Assembly: GCF_004798865.1 (NCBI RefSeq)
Contig: NW_025336481.1
Coordinates: 9,337-73,336, forward strand
Source of the DNA: Varanus komodoensis
Taxonomy: Eukaryota > Chordata > Lepidosauria > Squamata > Varanidae
Reading direction: 5' to 3'
DNA length: 64,000 nucleotides
The notes beneath the pieces were generated by a model that saw only the letters and a program-made list of their open reading frames with translations, was not told where the DNA came from and did no database searches. Below are positions 33,828-44,979 of this stretch, piece by piece (position 1 is the stretch's first letter; each line of letters starts with the position of its first letter). Made by a program: the position numbers and the translations under genes.

Positions 33828-36800
33828 GTGAGTGGACCCCCAGCTCGCCCGGTGCTGCTCCCAACGGCCAGCCCCCCCCCCCCCCCCCCCCCCCCCCCCC
33901 GCCATCGCTGTAGCTTGCCCTGGCTTGTGCTGGGCACCTTCCCCTCCTCCTGGTGCTGGCCCAGCGGCCGCGAGGCGCTCTCCACCGGGACGTCGCCAAG
34001 ATGCCCTGAGTGATGCTTCACCCCCAGAGGTGCCATTTTGCCCTGAAGGCCGGCTCCTCGGGCTCCTCGCAGAAGACCCAAAAACCTGCTCACCGTCTCC
34101 ACACCTCCCTGTCTACCTTCAGCACATCTGTAGCTTCCTGGTCACCTCGTGGCCCAAATCTTCTCTGTTTGTGTCCTCACTCCGAAATCTGTAAAGATAC
34201 ATTTATTGTTCATACCGGTTTTAGAAATACATTCCTTGGATTTTCTTTCACGCTGGAATTGTTGTTGGAGTTTATGCTCTTACCTGTGGTCACTTGGGCA
34301 AGCATTCCTTTCTTCTGAAGGAACCCTTCGTGCCCATCCTGTCTCTTGCCCCCTTTCGGTCGTTGATATAGAAACAGAGAAACGGCGAGTCGGAAGGGGC
34401 CTCCCAGGCCATCTAGTCTGACCCCCGGCTCTGGCCAGCTCCGCTCACGACATGCCCACCATGTGGACGTCCAGCCTGTCCTTGAACACCCGCACCGCTG
34501 GGGCCTCAACCTCCTCCCGGGGAAGCCCATTCCTTCTATTTTCCCTCTGTTGTATTTTTATATATATTGTGCCATTCCAACTCGCCTTTTCTTGCAATAG
34601 TATTAGATAACCCTCAAGCATCCTGAGGAGATGTGACTCCACCATTTCTCCCTTTCAGCCTCTTCCAAAGTAATCCCATACATTAGACCGTTTTTCTTGT
34701 GCACTTCGACGTGTTTGTGCCGCATTGTTCCACCAGCTGATCACTTCCGCCTGTGCTGAACGCGAGAGCCACGGTCTCTCTTGCCATTGGTTCAAGCAAC
34801 ACATACAAGCAGCACGTACTGCTGGAGCCGGGGTCAGACTAGATGGCCCGGGAGGCCCCTTCTGACTTGCTCCGTTTCTCTGTTTCTATGCTTCTATCTT
34901 GCGACAGGTCCTGATCCCTACCCAGGATTAGACCAGAGTCACCTCCCCTCTGGTTGGACCCGTGACTCTTCAAACCAAGACCCGCCCGCTGAAGGTATGT
35001 GCAATTGGGGGCTTTTCTACCTGCAGATGCATATATATGGTTGATGTGATTATAACTGAGCACAATCACGAAGGCTTTTCTTTTGGATGCCTCCCAGTTC
35101 TTTTATCCATGTATTCAATTTATGTCCCATGAAATTTGTCCGCGGGGATCCCCTGAGCACCCGTTATTTGAGCAGCGAGGTTTCTCCAGGGTGCTGGTGT
35201 CACAACCCAGAAAGATGCTGGGCAGGAGGCCTGCTCTGCTAACTTCCCCGGTTGATGGAGCTCTGTGCCCTTTTGACTTACGGCGGTGCAGCACCTGTGT
35301 GAACCCGTGCCTGGGATTAGCGCGATCCCAGACCCCCGTTCCTGCCGGTTTCCATCCTGCCCGCTGCATTCGAGCTGCGTGATGTTAGGTGCTCCAGCTC
35401 CCTCTTTTAGCCGGGAGACGTCCGCCCTCCAGCAAAGCCGCCCGAGTGCCACGCGCTCCCCAGAGGCTCTTTGGCGCCTGCCCTTCCCCGCCGCCTGTGC
35501 CTCCCGCAAGCGCTGCCAGGCCTCTCTCGGGCAGCAGGCCCACATCCTGCCCCACCCTCCTGTGGGTGACCTGCGACACTTTCATTGCCGTGGTCCCCAT
35601 GGATGAGTCGGTCTGCCCTGGAGCCTCGCCTGGCCCTGCCAGCGTCTGAGTGGCCGTCTGCCATGTGCCATGCTGGCCCCGATGCCTTCGGGGGGGCCTC
35701 CCTTCTGCAGGTTCCCCAGCACCTGACATGCCCAAGCAGCTTCTTCCAAGCTCGCCACATGGCCGGACCCTCAGCTACTCCTTGACCTGCTGGCATGACA
35801 AATAACTTTTCCAGAGCTGCTGTTTCAGAGGCCTGGGAGTTTTGCATCCCATTTGGAAAGCCGGGTGTTCCCTCAGGTCCCCAGGACCCCACTCCCACCA
35901 GGACAGCTGCTCGCTCACAGGCCCCACAGCCACGGATGGCCCCCTGCGCTCTCTCCGGCTCTTCTGGCCCGGGTGGGATGCCTTCCTCCATCTTGCCAGG
36001 GACACGGTGGGGGAGTCAGCACGGATCAAAGGCAGTCCTCCTTCACACAGCACAGAGCTAAACCGTGGGAGCCGCTGCTGCAGGACGTGCCGCTGGCCGC
36101 CAGTCCGGAGGGCTTTAAAGGGACTGGGGAAATCCGCGGAAGCTCCCATGGCCGCTGAGGCTCTCGGTCTCCTCCTGTGTCCCCGGCTGCACACTGCCTG
36201 CTCCCCGAGTGCGCAGCAGTGGCTGGGGAACATGGGCGGGGGTGCTGCTGCACCCGTGGGCTTCCCACCTGGCCATGGTGTGATGGGGCAGCCCAGCCGG
36301 ACCTCGGCCCGTTCCTCTTTCGTCCTTCTGTTCAAAGCACCGGGATGGCTGAATCCTCTGCTGGGATTCCTTGGCCCAGAGGCTCAATTCCCTGGCAGAT
36401 TTCCAGGGAGTACTAGTGGCCGGAACAGGAAGCAACGCAAGGAAGGGCTCTGTCTTTGCTGAGGCAGGGAAGCCCGCCGGGCTAATTTTACGTATGATTC
36501 TGCTCAGATTCTGCGTGTGCCCCCGCCCCTCTCTCTCCCCCCCCATTCTTTGTCCCCAGGTATTTGCAACCTCCCGTTTGCTGTGGGCCCGTGCCTGGCC
36601 TTGTTCACCCGCTGGTACTATGACGCGTGGGCCCGGAGATGCCTCACGTTCACCTACGGGGGCTGCGGCGGGAACGCAAACAACTTCAAGACGCGTGAGG
36701 AGTGCGAGCAGCGATGCGCCCAGCCGTGTAAGGCCCACAGACAGGCGCCCAGCGGGAGAGGCAGGCCCGGCTGAGCTCCTCCAGCCGTGTTGGGAGGCAC

Positions 36801-39800
36801 CTGTGTCGGGAGCGATAATTTCAGGAGCCTCCCCAGGTTCATCTCTCTTGGCTGCGGCCGCCACAGCTTCTGCACCCCCGGCAGCAGCCCCGGCGGGGTG
36901 CGATGCCCCCGAGGGGCTGTTGCCAGAGCTTCTTCCCCGCACAGGCCATGCATGGCTGGGGGGCGCTGGGCCCCGGAGGGGAGGGTGCAGCAGGACGGCG
37001 TGGTGTCGCCCAGCAGCCAGTCCAAGAGAAGGGCAGGGAAAGAGCCCCGCCGGGTGTGTGGAAGGCCTCAGGTGCCTCCTGCAGCATCGCCCAGCAGGGG
37101 GCGCACCTGACACCCTGCAGAGATGCTGCCCTCCTCTCCCAGGACTGGAGGAGCTGGACCGAGGCCTCCTGGCTTGCTCCAGGCGCTGCCTGGGCCCTCA
37201 CCCCCTTTCTGCCTGCTGGGAGACTAAATGGCACCCGCCTGCCGCAGAGGTGAACCGTGGCCGCACGCTGCTACTGGCCTTCGCCCCCTCCCACTCCCTC
37301 CAGAGATTGCGAAGTGAAGTGACCCCCCCTTCCCAGCCCGCAAACAGGGTGGCAAAATTGGGGCTGGGGTCCTCGCGAAGCAGCAGCTGGCTTGGGCATG
37401 GAGCCGAGGGCACGAGGCAGGCGAGCGCCCTGAACGCACTCCAGCGTCCTCCACAAGCAAAACCATCTCCCCACTGCGGCCAAGGACTCGTGCGAGGGGC
37501 TTCTCGTCTTCCTTCTCTGGCGATCTTCCCCACAGGCCCAGGTGGGGGAGGGGAGGCAAGGGGAGCGCTGGCTTTGCCTGGGGGCGAGCACAGCTAATTC
37601 CCTCTCCCCACGCGCAGTCCTGGAGCAAGCCTCTTTCTGGGCTTGCCGGGAGGGGCGGGCAGGGCTGTGGAGGAGAGCCCTTCCTCCCCACCCCGGCCGG
37701 GGGCCCTTACGGCTGCAGCGCCCACACAGGACAGAGAGCAGCCGCCTGCCAGAGACGCAGCTCGCGACCGCCCTCTGGAGAACGGCAGGCCCATGCGCCT
37801 GAGCAATGAATGGCGACCTCCAGGAAGGGGCCAAGTCCTGGCTTGTCCCGGGGCAGCCCTGAGACCACCACCGGATCTGGGCAGGGTGGCTCTTGCGGAC
37901 GCCGTGACAACCCGAGGACAGAGGCTAGAGGCCCCTCCGATTTCCACAGTGAAGGCAGCGCAGGCACCGGGGGCGAGGAGCGTGCGCTGGCTGCGGGACG
38001 TCCCGCGTGTCCCGGGCCTCAGCGGCTCGCCCGTGCGGTCGCTGCTGTGGTCTCAAGCTGATTTCACCCTGTCCGTGCGTCTGCATGCGCATGTTCGTTT
38101 CTCCTCTGCTTCTGTGAGCCCCCCAGAGATGGGGGGAACCAAAGGAATGGATGTGCCACACGCTGGCCAGGAGCGCCTCGTCTTCCGTGTGCAGAGGGAC
38201 TGCGGCGAGTGCGCCTGGCCGGAGCGGGCCGGGCCCTCCGCCGGTGACGTGGCGCTCCGTGTCTTGCAGCCCGGACCAAGCCGGGCACCTGCCCCGTCCC
38301 CACGCAGGGGAACGAGACCGTGTGCGGCCGCTTCTGCGCGACGGACACCAGCTGCCCGGGGAATGAGCGCTGCTGCCGGACAGCCTGTGGGCGGCAGTGC
38401 CAGCTCCCGCTGGAAGGTGAGCGTGGGCGGCTCCCCCCGCGAGCACCCCGTCTCCGGCCGAGGCGCGTCCCGGCCCACCCTCCCCCACCCACCCTTGCCC
38501 TTGGCCGGGCGTCCGGCCCACAGAGGGGCTGCGTAGGGGCGGCCTTGGGTGGCCCACGGACACAGGGGCACCTCCGCTCTCGGTCTGGGCTCACTGGCCA
38601 CGAGCTGACCGATCACCTGCTCTTGTTGCTCAACACCGTGGGGGGGGGGGCGGACTTCCCTCCCGTGCTGAGTTGGCCGGGCTCAGCCCTGACTGGCAAC
38701 CGCGACCTGGCCTGCCCTGCTGCGTGCTGCCAAGCCCTCGCCAACGCCGCACAGCAGCGCCCTCCGGCTGCCCTCTCCTGGACAGCCCCGCTCGGCTCTT
38801 GTGGCCCCGGGCCTGGGGAGTCCGCCCGTCCCAGGGCTGCTCCTCCTGCTCTCCTTCTGCCTCGGACCCTCCCAGCACGATGGTGGAGGGGGTCTGACTA
38901 GCACGCCCCCTGCTCCTGAGTGGGGGCGGAAAGCCCCAGCTGGGCCTCGCTGGTCTGGGCAGCCCCCTTCTGCTCCCCTCCTGCAGCTCCGGAGGGCAGG
39001 GAAGAGTCCCATTCCCAGGCACGTCCAGATGAGCCCTAGAGACAAAGAGGATGCGCCCCCGGCACAGTCCCAGTCCAAGGAGACGCCACACGAAATACCC
39101 CGGGGAAAGGGAGCGACCGTGGGCGGGACGTTAACAGACACGCACCCGGCACAGGCACAGGGTCTGTGCTGCACAAGCTGAGCCCAAACGGGTGCACAGC
39201 CGCCGCCACCGGTGGTCCCCATGGCCGGTGGTGTGGCTCCATGCCCCCCCTCGCCAAGCACGCCCTCGCCACCGGTGGTCCCCATGGCCGGTGGTGCGGC
39301 TCCATGCGCCCCCTCGCCAAGCACGCCCTCGCCACCGGTGGTCCCCGTGGCCGGTGGTGCGCCTCCATGCCCCCCCTCGCCAAGCACGCCCTCGCCAGCC
39401 TGGCCGTCGGCTTCCAGCCCACGGAGCGGCAGTGTGGGGTGGGATCCTGGCTGGCAGAGGGGCAGGCGAGGTGGGCGAGGCACGGACACCCCTGGGTGGC
39501 TGGCCAAGCCTTCCGCCCGCCCCCATCCGGGTCCTCTGGCCCTCCGCAGCCATCCACGGCTACTGCCCCAGGGCGACCGTCAGCCACAGCCAGACCAAGC
39601 TCTGCCTGACCAGCTGTGTCACCGACTGGGACTGCGGCTGGGGCCTCCGCCTCCCGCGGAAGAAGTGCTGCCGCTACGGGTGCCGCCAGGTGTGCGTGGA
39701 GGCCGAGGAAGGTACTGCGACCGGCGCCGCGGGCCCGCCGGGCGGGGTCTCTGGGGCGGGGGGAGCTCCGTCCCGCACTCCCGGCCTGGGAGCGGGCGGC

Positions 39801-42800
39801 CTCACGGGGCCCGGGAGGCCGCCAGCAGGGCTGCCCCGCCACGCGCGGGCGGGCGGGGAGGCGCTGCTGGCGTTTTGCGCCCGCGCCCGTGCGCGCCCTT
39901 CTCCGCCACAGCTTCGGCCCTCCGACTCGCCGGAAAGTTTCTCCTCCGGGTCTGCTCGGGGCCCCTCGGCATGTGCGCGGCAGGAGGCGGACGGCCGGGC
40001 CCGGGGGCCGCTTCTCGCGCGCTCGGCGTGCTTCTCGCCTCGCTTTCGGGTTCCTGGGAGGACCGCTCGACTCGCCCCGCCGCGTCTGCTCTGCGTCTGC
40101 CACGCGCCTCGCTGCGGCAAGGTGGGCCGTGGGCCGTGGGCCGTGGGAGGGGAGGGGAGGGGAGGGGAGGGGAGGGCGCTGCGGGCGCTTCTCTCGCCTG
40201 CCGGCCAGCCGCCCCGGGGCTGCGCGGCGAGGAGGCGGCCGAGGGCGCGCTCCCGGCGCCGGCTTGCGCGCACCCGAACCCGGGGCCAGCCGGCGAGCGG
40301 CTGCGGGGCGGCCTCGCGCAGGGCCGCTCCGACGCCTGACCGATGTTTGTGCCCCGCCCTCCAGGGAAGCAAGTCCTGCCAAGGCAGCAGAGAAATAGGA
40401 TCGAGAGACCCTAAACATCCCAGGAGCGAACGAGCATGACTGCAGGGCGGCCGGTGGGAGCGGCCCGGGCACGGGGCGGCTCAGGGCCAGGGGCTTCCCG
40501 CCGCCCCCCTCCCGCGGCTCCGGGGAGACGGCGGGACGCGCACACAGCTCTCCTCTTCTCCCCCCCCCCCCCGCAGAGCAGCCGGGCGTGTGCCCCCGGA
40601 TGCGCGTGGTACAGACGTTCGTCCCCTGCAACGACACCTGCGCGGACGACCGCGACTGCCCGCCCGCCCAGAAGTGCTGCTTCACCGGCTGCAGCCGCGG
40701 CTGCCTGGAAGCAGGTACGGGCGGGCCGGCGGGCGGACGGGCGAGCGCCGGGCGCGGCGCGGCGCAGCGCAGCCCCGGCGCTAGCGGCGCTCCCTTCTCC
40801 CCGCAGTGCGCAGCGAGCGGTGCCAGGGGCCGCCGGTGAAGGGCCCGTGCCGAGCGCGGCTGCGGCGGTTCTACTACAGCCCCGCCGAGAAGGCGTGCCT
40901 CCCGTTCTTCTACGGGGGCTGCGAGGGCAACAGCAACAACTTCAGGACCAGGAGGGAGTGCGAGAGGGCCTGCGGCAGGGCCGGGCCAGGTAGGCGAGCC
41001 CTCACTGGCTGTGCGGGATTCAGCCCCCTGGTGGCGCGCAAGCCCCGCAGAGGCTGCGGGACAGCCCTGGGCGGCGTGGGCGGGTCAGGCGCTGCTTTCG
41101 CACCCGCGCACGGAGCCCCCCCCCCCCCCCCGTGAAGCACTCTGAGCTGGTCGGGGGTTTTCTTAGATTTAAGCGGCGCACAGATGGCACCGACAGACAA
41201 ATAAACCACACTGGGGTTCCGGGTCAGTCTGCCCCTTCTGGGCCTCCACCGTCCGGCTCCCACAGCCAGGGGCTGGGCTTGTCCCACCACCTTTCCCTGG
41301 CCCGGCCGTGGAGTGGGCAGCAGTGCCGGACGAGGCCCGCCTCGTCCACAGGGGCCACGCAGCTGCCCACGGGAAGCCCACGGGCAGGGCAGGAAAGCCG
41401 TGGCACCCCAGCCAAGTTCTCCCACAATGGGTGCCTGCAGGCATCCCGCCTCCGCCGCTGGAGGAAGCACCTGTCCATCAGGATGGCGGCTGTGGGGGGC
41501 CCCCTGCGCCCTGCAGGGTCTGTGCCGCCCACCCCTGCCGTGCGAGGAGCCACGGACCTCGCCATGCGGGCCTGGCCAGTCTCTCCGAGGAGGGCCCCGC
41601 CAGGAGCAGGCCGAGTGCCACAGGGGCCAAGCCTTCCCCCGCAGGCCAGCACGGCCGAGGTCCTCCGGCCCGCTCGTCTTCCTTTCTCCAGCAAGGTGGC
41701 TCTTGCACAATCGTTATAAGAAATATTGTTTCTACATGTGTCTTTTTAAAATTTTGAATGCAAGTTTGGGAGAGCAGCATGTTAAAAGTTCAGAAGAGGC
41801 GGTGAGCTGTGGAAGAGCAGCTGCAGTTGCTGACGCGGAGGGTGCGGATCATCTGGGGTGCCGAAGATCAGTGGCGGAAAGAGGGGCGCTTGCAAGCGGC
41901 AGCAGACAGTCCCGCCCGCCACGTCGCTTGCGGCTGCCCAGCGGGAAAACGTTGCCCGAGGGGAAGGGGCTGCTGCGGCGGCTGCCGTGCGCCATCCTGC
42001 TGCCTCCGGCCTGTGGAGCCCCCAGGAGTGGAGGCCTTCGCAGATGTCCGGCTGGCAGCAACGGCACGCAGCCGCTCTTGCAGGTTCGAGGCTGTGACTT
42101 CCCTCCGGTGCCCCCCGCCTCATGCTGGGCGCTCCTCTCCTGCGCCCTGCCCCGTTCCTGAGCAGGACTGCCTTCTCTGGGAGCGCTGCCTTCCCAGGAC
42201 GAGCCCGAATAGGGCAGCCCCCACCCTGTCCCTTTTGCTTCGAGGGGAAGCTCTGGCTTGATCGGATCTAGAACCTACCTACCTGTCTGCCCTTCTGCCG
42301 GTCCGGGGGATCCACAGCGCTCTCCTCCTGCACCGTGTTCCGAATGCGTCTGCTTCCTTCCTGCCTGCTTCCTTCCCTGCCCAGCGCTCACACCACCCAC
42401 ACGCTGTGGAAAAGGGGCAGCACTCAGCACTGCCTGAGTGATCCGTTGCCAGCAGGCTGCGCGATTGTGCTCCGTGCCGGCCTTTCAGGTTGCAGGCAGC
42501 CGGATTCTGGCTGGGCATCCGGAAAACGCCCGGCTAGGGAAGCGGTGGGCTCTCCCACACTGGAACCATTCAAGGGGCAGCCGGGCAGCCAGCCAAGAGC
42601 GATGCTTTTACCGGGAGGCCTGCACTGAGCACTGTTCCAGCTCAACTGTTCTAGGTTTCCTCGGAGGTATTCAGGGCAGTGAGCAGGACTTCCCCCCACA
42701 TTATCCTCTCAACAGCCCTGTGAGGTAGACCAGGCTGCGTGACAGTGCCTGGCGGAAGGTCACCTGGTAAGCTCTGGGCCCGAGCGGAGAGTGCCGCCTC

Positions 42801-43710
42801 GGCCTCGCTGGCCCCGTCCGGTCCCCTCACCAGAGCACCGCACGGCTCTTATCCCGGGAGTCCAAGCGCACCGCTGCAGCCAAGGATGCCGGTGGCGCGT
42901 GGTCTGTCTTCCGGCTGCGTGTTAAGGAAGTGACATCTCAGCATTAGAGAAGGTCAGAGCCTGTTTCCAGAATCAAGTGCATAGATATTATTCGTGCTAA
43001 TTTGCGGAGAGAGGGCCAGGCCCCAGAAGTGACCCCCGCCCGGCCACGCTCGCCCTGAGACAGCCAGGCCCAGTGTCGCCCTGACGAGGCCCCGGGCAGG
43101 CCCCGTATGGCCCAGGCATGGGGGCGCGTGGAAAGTGGCCCTCTGACAGCAGAAGCCCGAGGGGCGGGCAGCCCCCCGGCAGGCGCTCAGCCCCCGGCAT
43201 TCCCCTGCCAGCAGACCTCTCCGGCGTGGGGACTGAACGAGATTTCCCTCCCAGGGACGTCTTCTTAGAGCCAAAGCTGAGCACCTTTTCTGGCACCTGC
43301 TTCTGCTCCTCCTCCTGAAGTCATCTCGTTTTTCTCTCGGCACCCCCAAATCCCCCCAGAGGTTTGTAAACAGCCCAGAGACGCCGGGCAGTGTCTGGCG
43401 TACTCTGAATTCTTTACTACAACGCCACCTCTGCCACCTGCGAGACGCTTGTTTATTGTGGCTGCAAAGGCAACAACAATCGTTTTTCTACTGAACTGGA
43501 GTGCGTGATGACCTGTGAAAAGCCAGGTGAGGGGCACGAAGCGCTCACGCGCCGTGTGGTGTGACGCAGCCGCCCCCGCCAGCAGCACCGCTTGCACCCG
43601 GCCTCCTGCCCCAGTGCTCCAGGAGGGGCGTCCCCTTCCTCCCCTCCCCTCCCCTCTTCTTACGCGACTGCCTCTGTTTTCCTTCTGCAGCCAACACCAC
43701 CATGAATTGA
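33737..43710 (+). CDS. Gene D: multidomain Kunitz-WAP inhibitor (K-W-W-W-K-K) with a frame break in the last Kunitz exon
   Basis: Nine exons with phase-1 introns throughout: 33737-33827, 34908-34994, 36560-36727, 38270-38416, 39551-39712, 40577-40714, 40807-40989, 43360-43526, 43691-43710. Order: signal peptide ([15 protein letters not shown]), acidic Pro-rich linker, Kunitz, three WAPs, Kunitz, Kunitz, short tail KPANTTMN-stop. It has a TATA box at 33691 and AATAAA at 43841. Expected length is about 387 aa. Exon 8 is 167 rather than 168 nt: the frame slips by one base at the FFYYN core (about 43413), which would be either a sequencing error or the loss of the last domain. Its repeat-rich plan recalls WFDC8 and EPPIN relatives but matches neither domain order. 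Kunitz 1 (P1 Leu, RWYYD) looks EPPIN-like. One gene is inferred from phase and spacing; two adjacent genes are possible but no second signal peptide or poly(A) site was seen. Confidence 0.8.
33869..33902 (+). repeat. Poly-C run
   Basis: Long C homopolymer in intron 1 of gene D, just after the signal-peptide exon. Its length may be uncertain in the assembly. Confidence 0.8.
34367..34530 (-). repeat. CR1 LINE tail, reverse
   Basis: Reverse CR1 3' end ('gccatctagtctgacccc', 'ccatgtggacgtccagcctg') in intron 1 of gene D, upstream of the forward tail at 34811. Confidence 0.85.
34811..34902 (+). repeat. CR1 LINE tail, forward, abutting a splice acceptor
   Basis: 'ggggtcagactagatggccc' and the terminal 'ctgtttctatgcttctatct' run straight into the acceptor of gene D exon 2 (AG at 34906-34907). 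Confidence 0.85.
34908..34994 (+). CDS. Gene D exon 2: acidic linker
   Basis: 87 nt, phase 1 on both sides, with acceptor GACAG and donor G|GTATGT. It encodes a cysteine-free hydrophilic linker, starting [14 protein letters not shown] and ending NQDPPAEG. No known domain. Its reality rests on phase and splice sites alone, and it could be skipped without breaking frame. Confidence 0.6.
36560..36727 (+). CDS. Gene D exon 3: Kunitz domain 1
   Basis: 168 nt. Six cysteines, VGPCLALF (P1 Leu), [23 protein letters not shown]1 Leu and the WYYD core resemble the EPPIN Kunitz domain, which suggests elastase- or chymotrypsin-type specificity by family analogy. Confidence 0.88.
38270..38416 (+). CDS. 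Gene D exon 4: WAP domain 1
   Basis: 147 nt. Eight cysteines in WAP spacing: [30 protein letters not shown]. Acceptor TTGCAG, donor G|GTGAGC. Confidence 0.87.
39206..39397 (+). repeat. 63-bp minisatellite, three units
   Basis: Three tandem units starting at 39206, 39269 and 39332, each beginning 'ccaccggtggtcccc' and ending near 'aagcacgccctcg'. It lies in intron 4 of gene D and is nearly identical between units. Confidence 0.9.
39551..39712 (+). CDS. Gene D exon 5: WAP domain 2
   Basis: 162 nt. Eight cysteines: [28 protein letters not shown]. The segment between the fourth and fifth cysteines ([10 protein letters not shown]) is longer than usual. Confidence 0.86.
40143..40178 (+). repeat. 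(GGGGA)n microsatellite
   Basis: Purine-rich 'gaggggagggg' tandem in the CpG-rich intron 5 of gene D. Confidence 0.7.
40577..40714 (+). CDS. Gene D exon 6: WAP domain 3
   Basis: 138 nt. Eight cysteines: [32 protein letters not shown]. The KCCFTGC core and DDR-C spacing match WAP 3 of gene E, which points to shared descent. It follows an acceptor with a long C tract. Confidence 0.87.
40807..40989 (+). CDS. Gene D exon 7: Kunitz domain 2
   Basis: 183 nt. Six cysteines, [25 protein letters not shown]1 is Arg, making this the only Kunitz domain in the window with a classical trypsin-type P1. It lies only 92 bases after WAP 3. Confidence 0.88.
41000..43355 (+). other. Intron 7 of gene D
   Basis: About 2.4 kb. 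It holds a plus CR1-like tail at about 42480-42660 ('acactggaaccattcaagg') and a reverse SINE-like piece at about 42700-42840 ('cagccctgtgaggtaga'). Nothing else recognised. Confidence 0.5.
43360..43526 (+). CDS. Gene D exon 8: Kunitz domain 3, frame-broken
   Basis: 167 nt between good splice sites. The first half reads [17 protein letters not shown] (P1 Leu). The second half, in a frame shifted by one base, reads [17 protein letters not shown] and [11 protein letters not shown]. All six Kunitz cysteines are present across the two halves, plus an extra one (VYCGC instead of YGGC). One base is missing around 43411-43416. It is either decaying or an assembly error. Confidence 0.75.
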
Positions 43711-43846
43711 GCCGCTCAGTAACGCCTTTGCACGGGAGCGGGATTCTCCACCGCGATCCCACAGCCCCAGGAGCAGACGCTGGTGCGCCCCCCCCCTCCC
43801 CAAATCTTGGGGAAGCCTGCTGGGCATCACTGCTCTACGAAATAAA
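43691..43846 (+). CDS. Gene D exon 9: terminal exon and poly(A) signal
   Basis: Acceptor CTGCAG, then the codons ANTTMN and TGA (43708-43710). AATAAAGGCTTC lies at 43841, in the same context as genes B and C. Confidence 0.78.
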
Positions 43847-43984
43847 GGCTTCACCTGCACAAGTCTCGTTCTTTGATTGGTTGGCCTTCTGGCGGACTGT
43901 GGGAAGCCTGACCGCAGCCACGCCTTTGGGAAGTTCGTGATCCGTGGACTCGCTTGGCGTGGGCCGGGTGGAGCAGCCCCCGGT

Positions 43985-44975
43985 GGGGCTTCAGTCGGCT
44001 TCCAAATTGGAGCCCTTCTCAGCCTGGGGGGCAGAAATGATGGGGTGCCACAGGGGTCAGTCCAGGGCCTGCACTCGTCAACATTTCTATTAATGATTCG
44101 GATAAGGGAATTCAGGAAGTACTTATCGTGTTTGCTGATGAGACAGAATCGGGTGGGGTAGCTGGAAGACAGAAATGAGGAATAAGACCCCAGAGGACAA
44201 AGTGACCAAATTCAAAGTGATCGCGATAGGTTGCGGCGCTTGGCTACAGTCCACAGGGTGAAATTGAATGGGAACAGATGCCAAGTTCCGCACTGAGGAA
44301 AAAGAAACAAAAGCTGGGGAAACTTGGCCCAACAACGCCAGAGGCGAGGAGGATCTTAGAAGGGTTGTGCACCACGAGCTGGGCATGAGTCGACCGTGTG
44401 GTGTGGCTGTAAAAGGGCGAATGCTGTTTTAGGGTGCATTAAGAGAAGCATCACTTCCGACTCCCGTGAAGCGCCAGTTCCCCTCCACTCGGCACTGGTC
44501 GGGCCTCGTGTGGAGTCCCGTGTCCAGTTCTGGGCACCACCGTTGAAGAAAGACGCAGGCAACCTAGAAAAGGTGCAGAGGAAGGCAACACGGATGATGC
44601 AGGGACGAGAAACACGTCTGTGAGGAGAGACCGGGAGAACGGGGGTTAACCTTGAAAAGAGGGGACTGAGGGCAGGCATGGAAGCCCCCCTCCTCTTGGA
44701 AGTCCTCGAAAGGCTCCCACACTGAGGAAGGCTGGGATCTCTTTGGATCATCCCGGAGTGCAGGACAGGGGGCCGCTGGCTCAAGCTGGATTCCAGCTGG
44801 GCACCAGAAACCCTTCCTGGCTGTGAGGGAGGTGGCGGGTTCCCTCCACCGAGGGACATTCAAGGTGCAGCCGAACAGCCACGAGTTGGATGATCTCGCA
44901 TGCAGTCCTGCACAGGGCGGGGGTTCAACCTGCCGGCTTTCTGGGCCCTTCCAGCTCTGCAGTTCCACGACGCCG
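43985..44975 (+). repeat. CR1/L3-like LINE 3' part
   Basis: Decayed plus-strand element. It reads GVPQGSVQGLHSSTFLLMI, then IKRSITSDSREAPVPLHSAL, and ends with 'ggcccttccagctctgcagt'. Confidence 0.75.
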
Positions 44976-44979
44976 AGTC

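Noticed and set aside
39206-39397. CRISPR-like array
   Set aside because: Direct tandem 63-bp repeats with no spacers, in a vertebrate intron: a minisatellite.
39036-40685. 549-codon minus-strand frame
   Set aside because: Antisense of WAP exons and minisatellite in CpG-rich DNA; no domain or signal peptide.
713-43710. Labelling the Kunitz and Ku-WAP genes as venom genes
   Set aside because: The architecture is shared with ordinary secreted inhibitors of the WFDC/EPPIN type; nothing in the sequence shows venom-gland expression.
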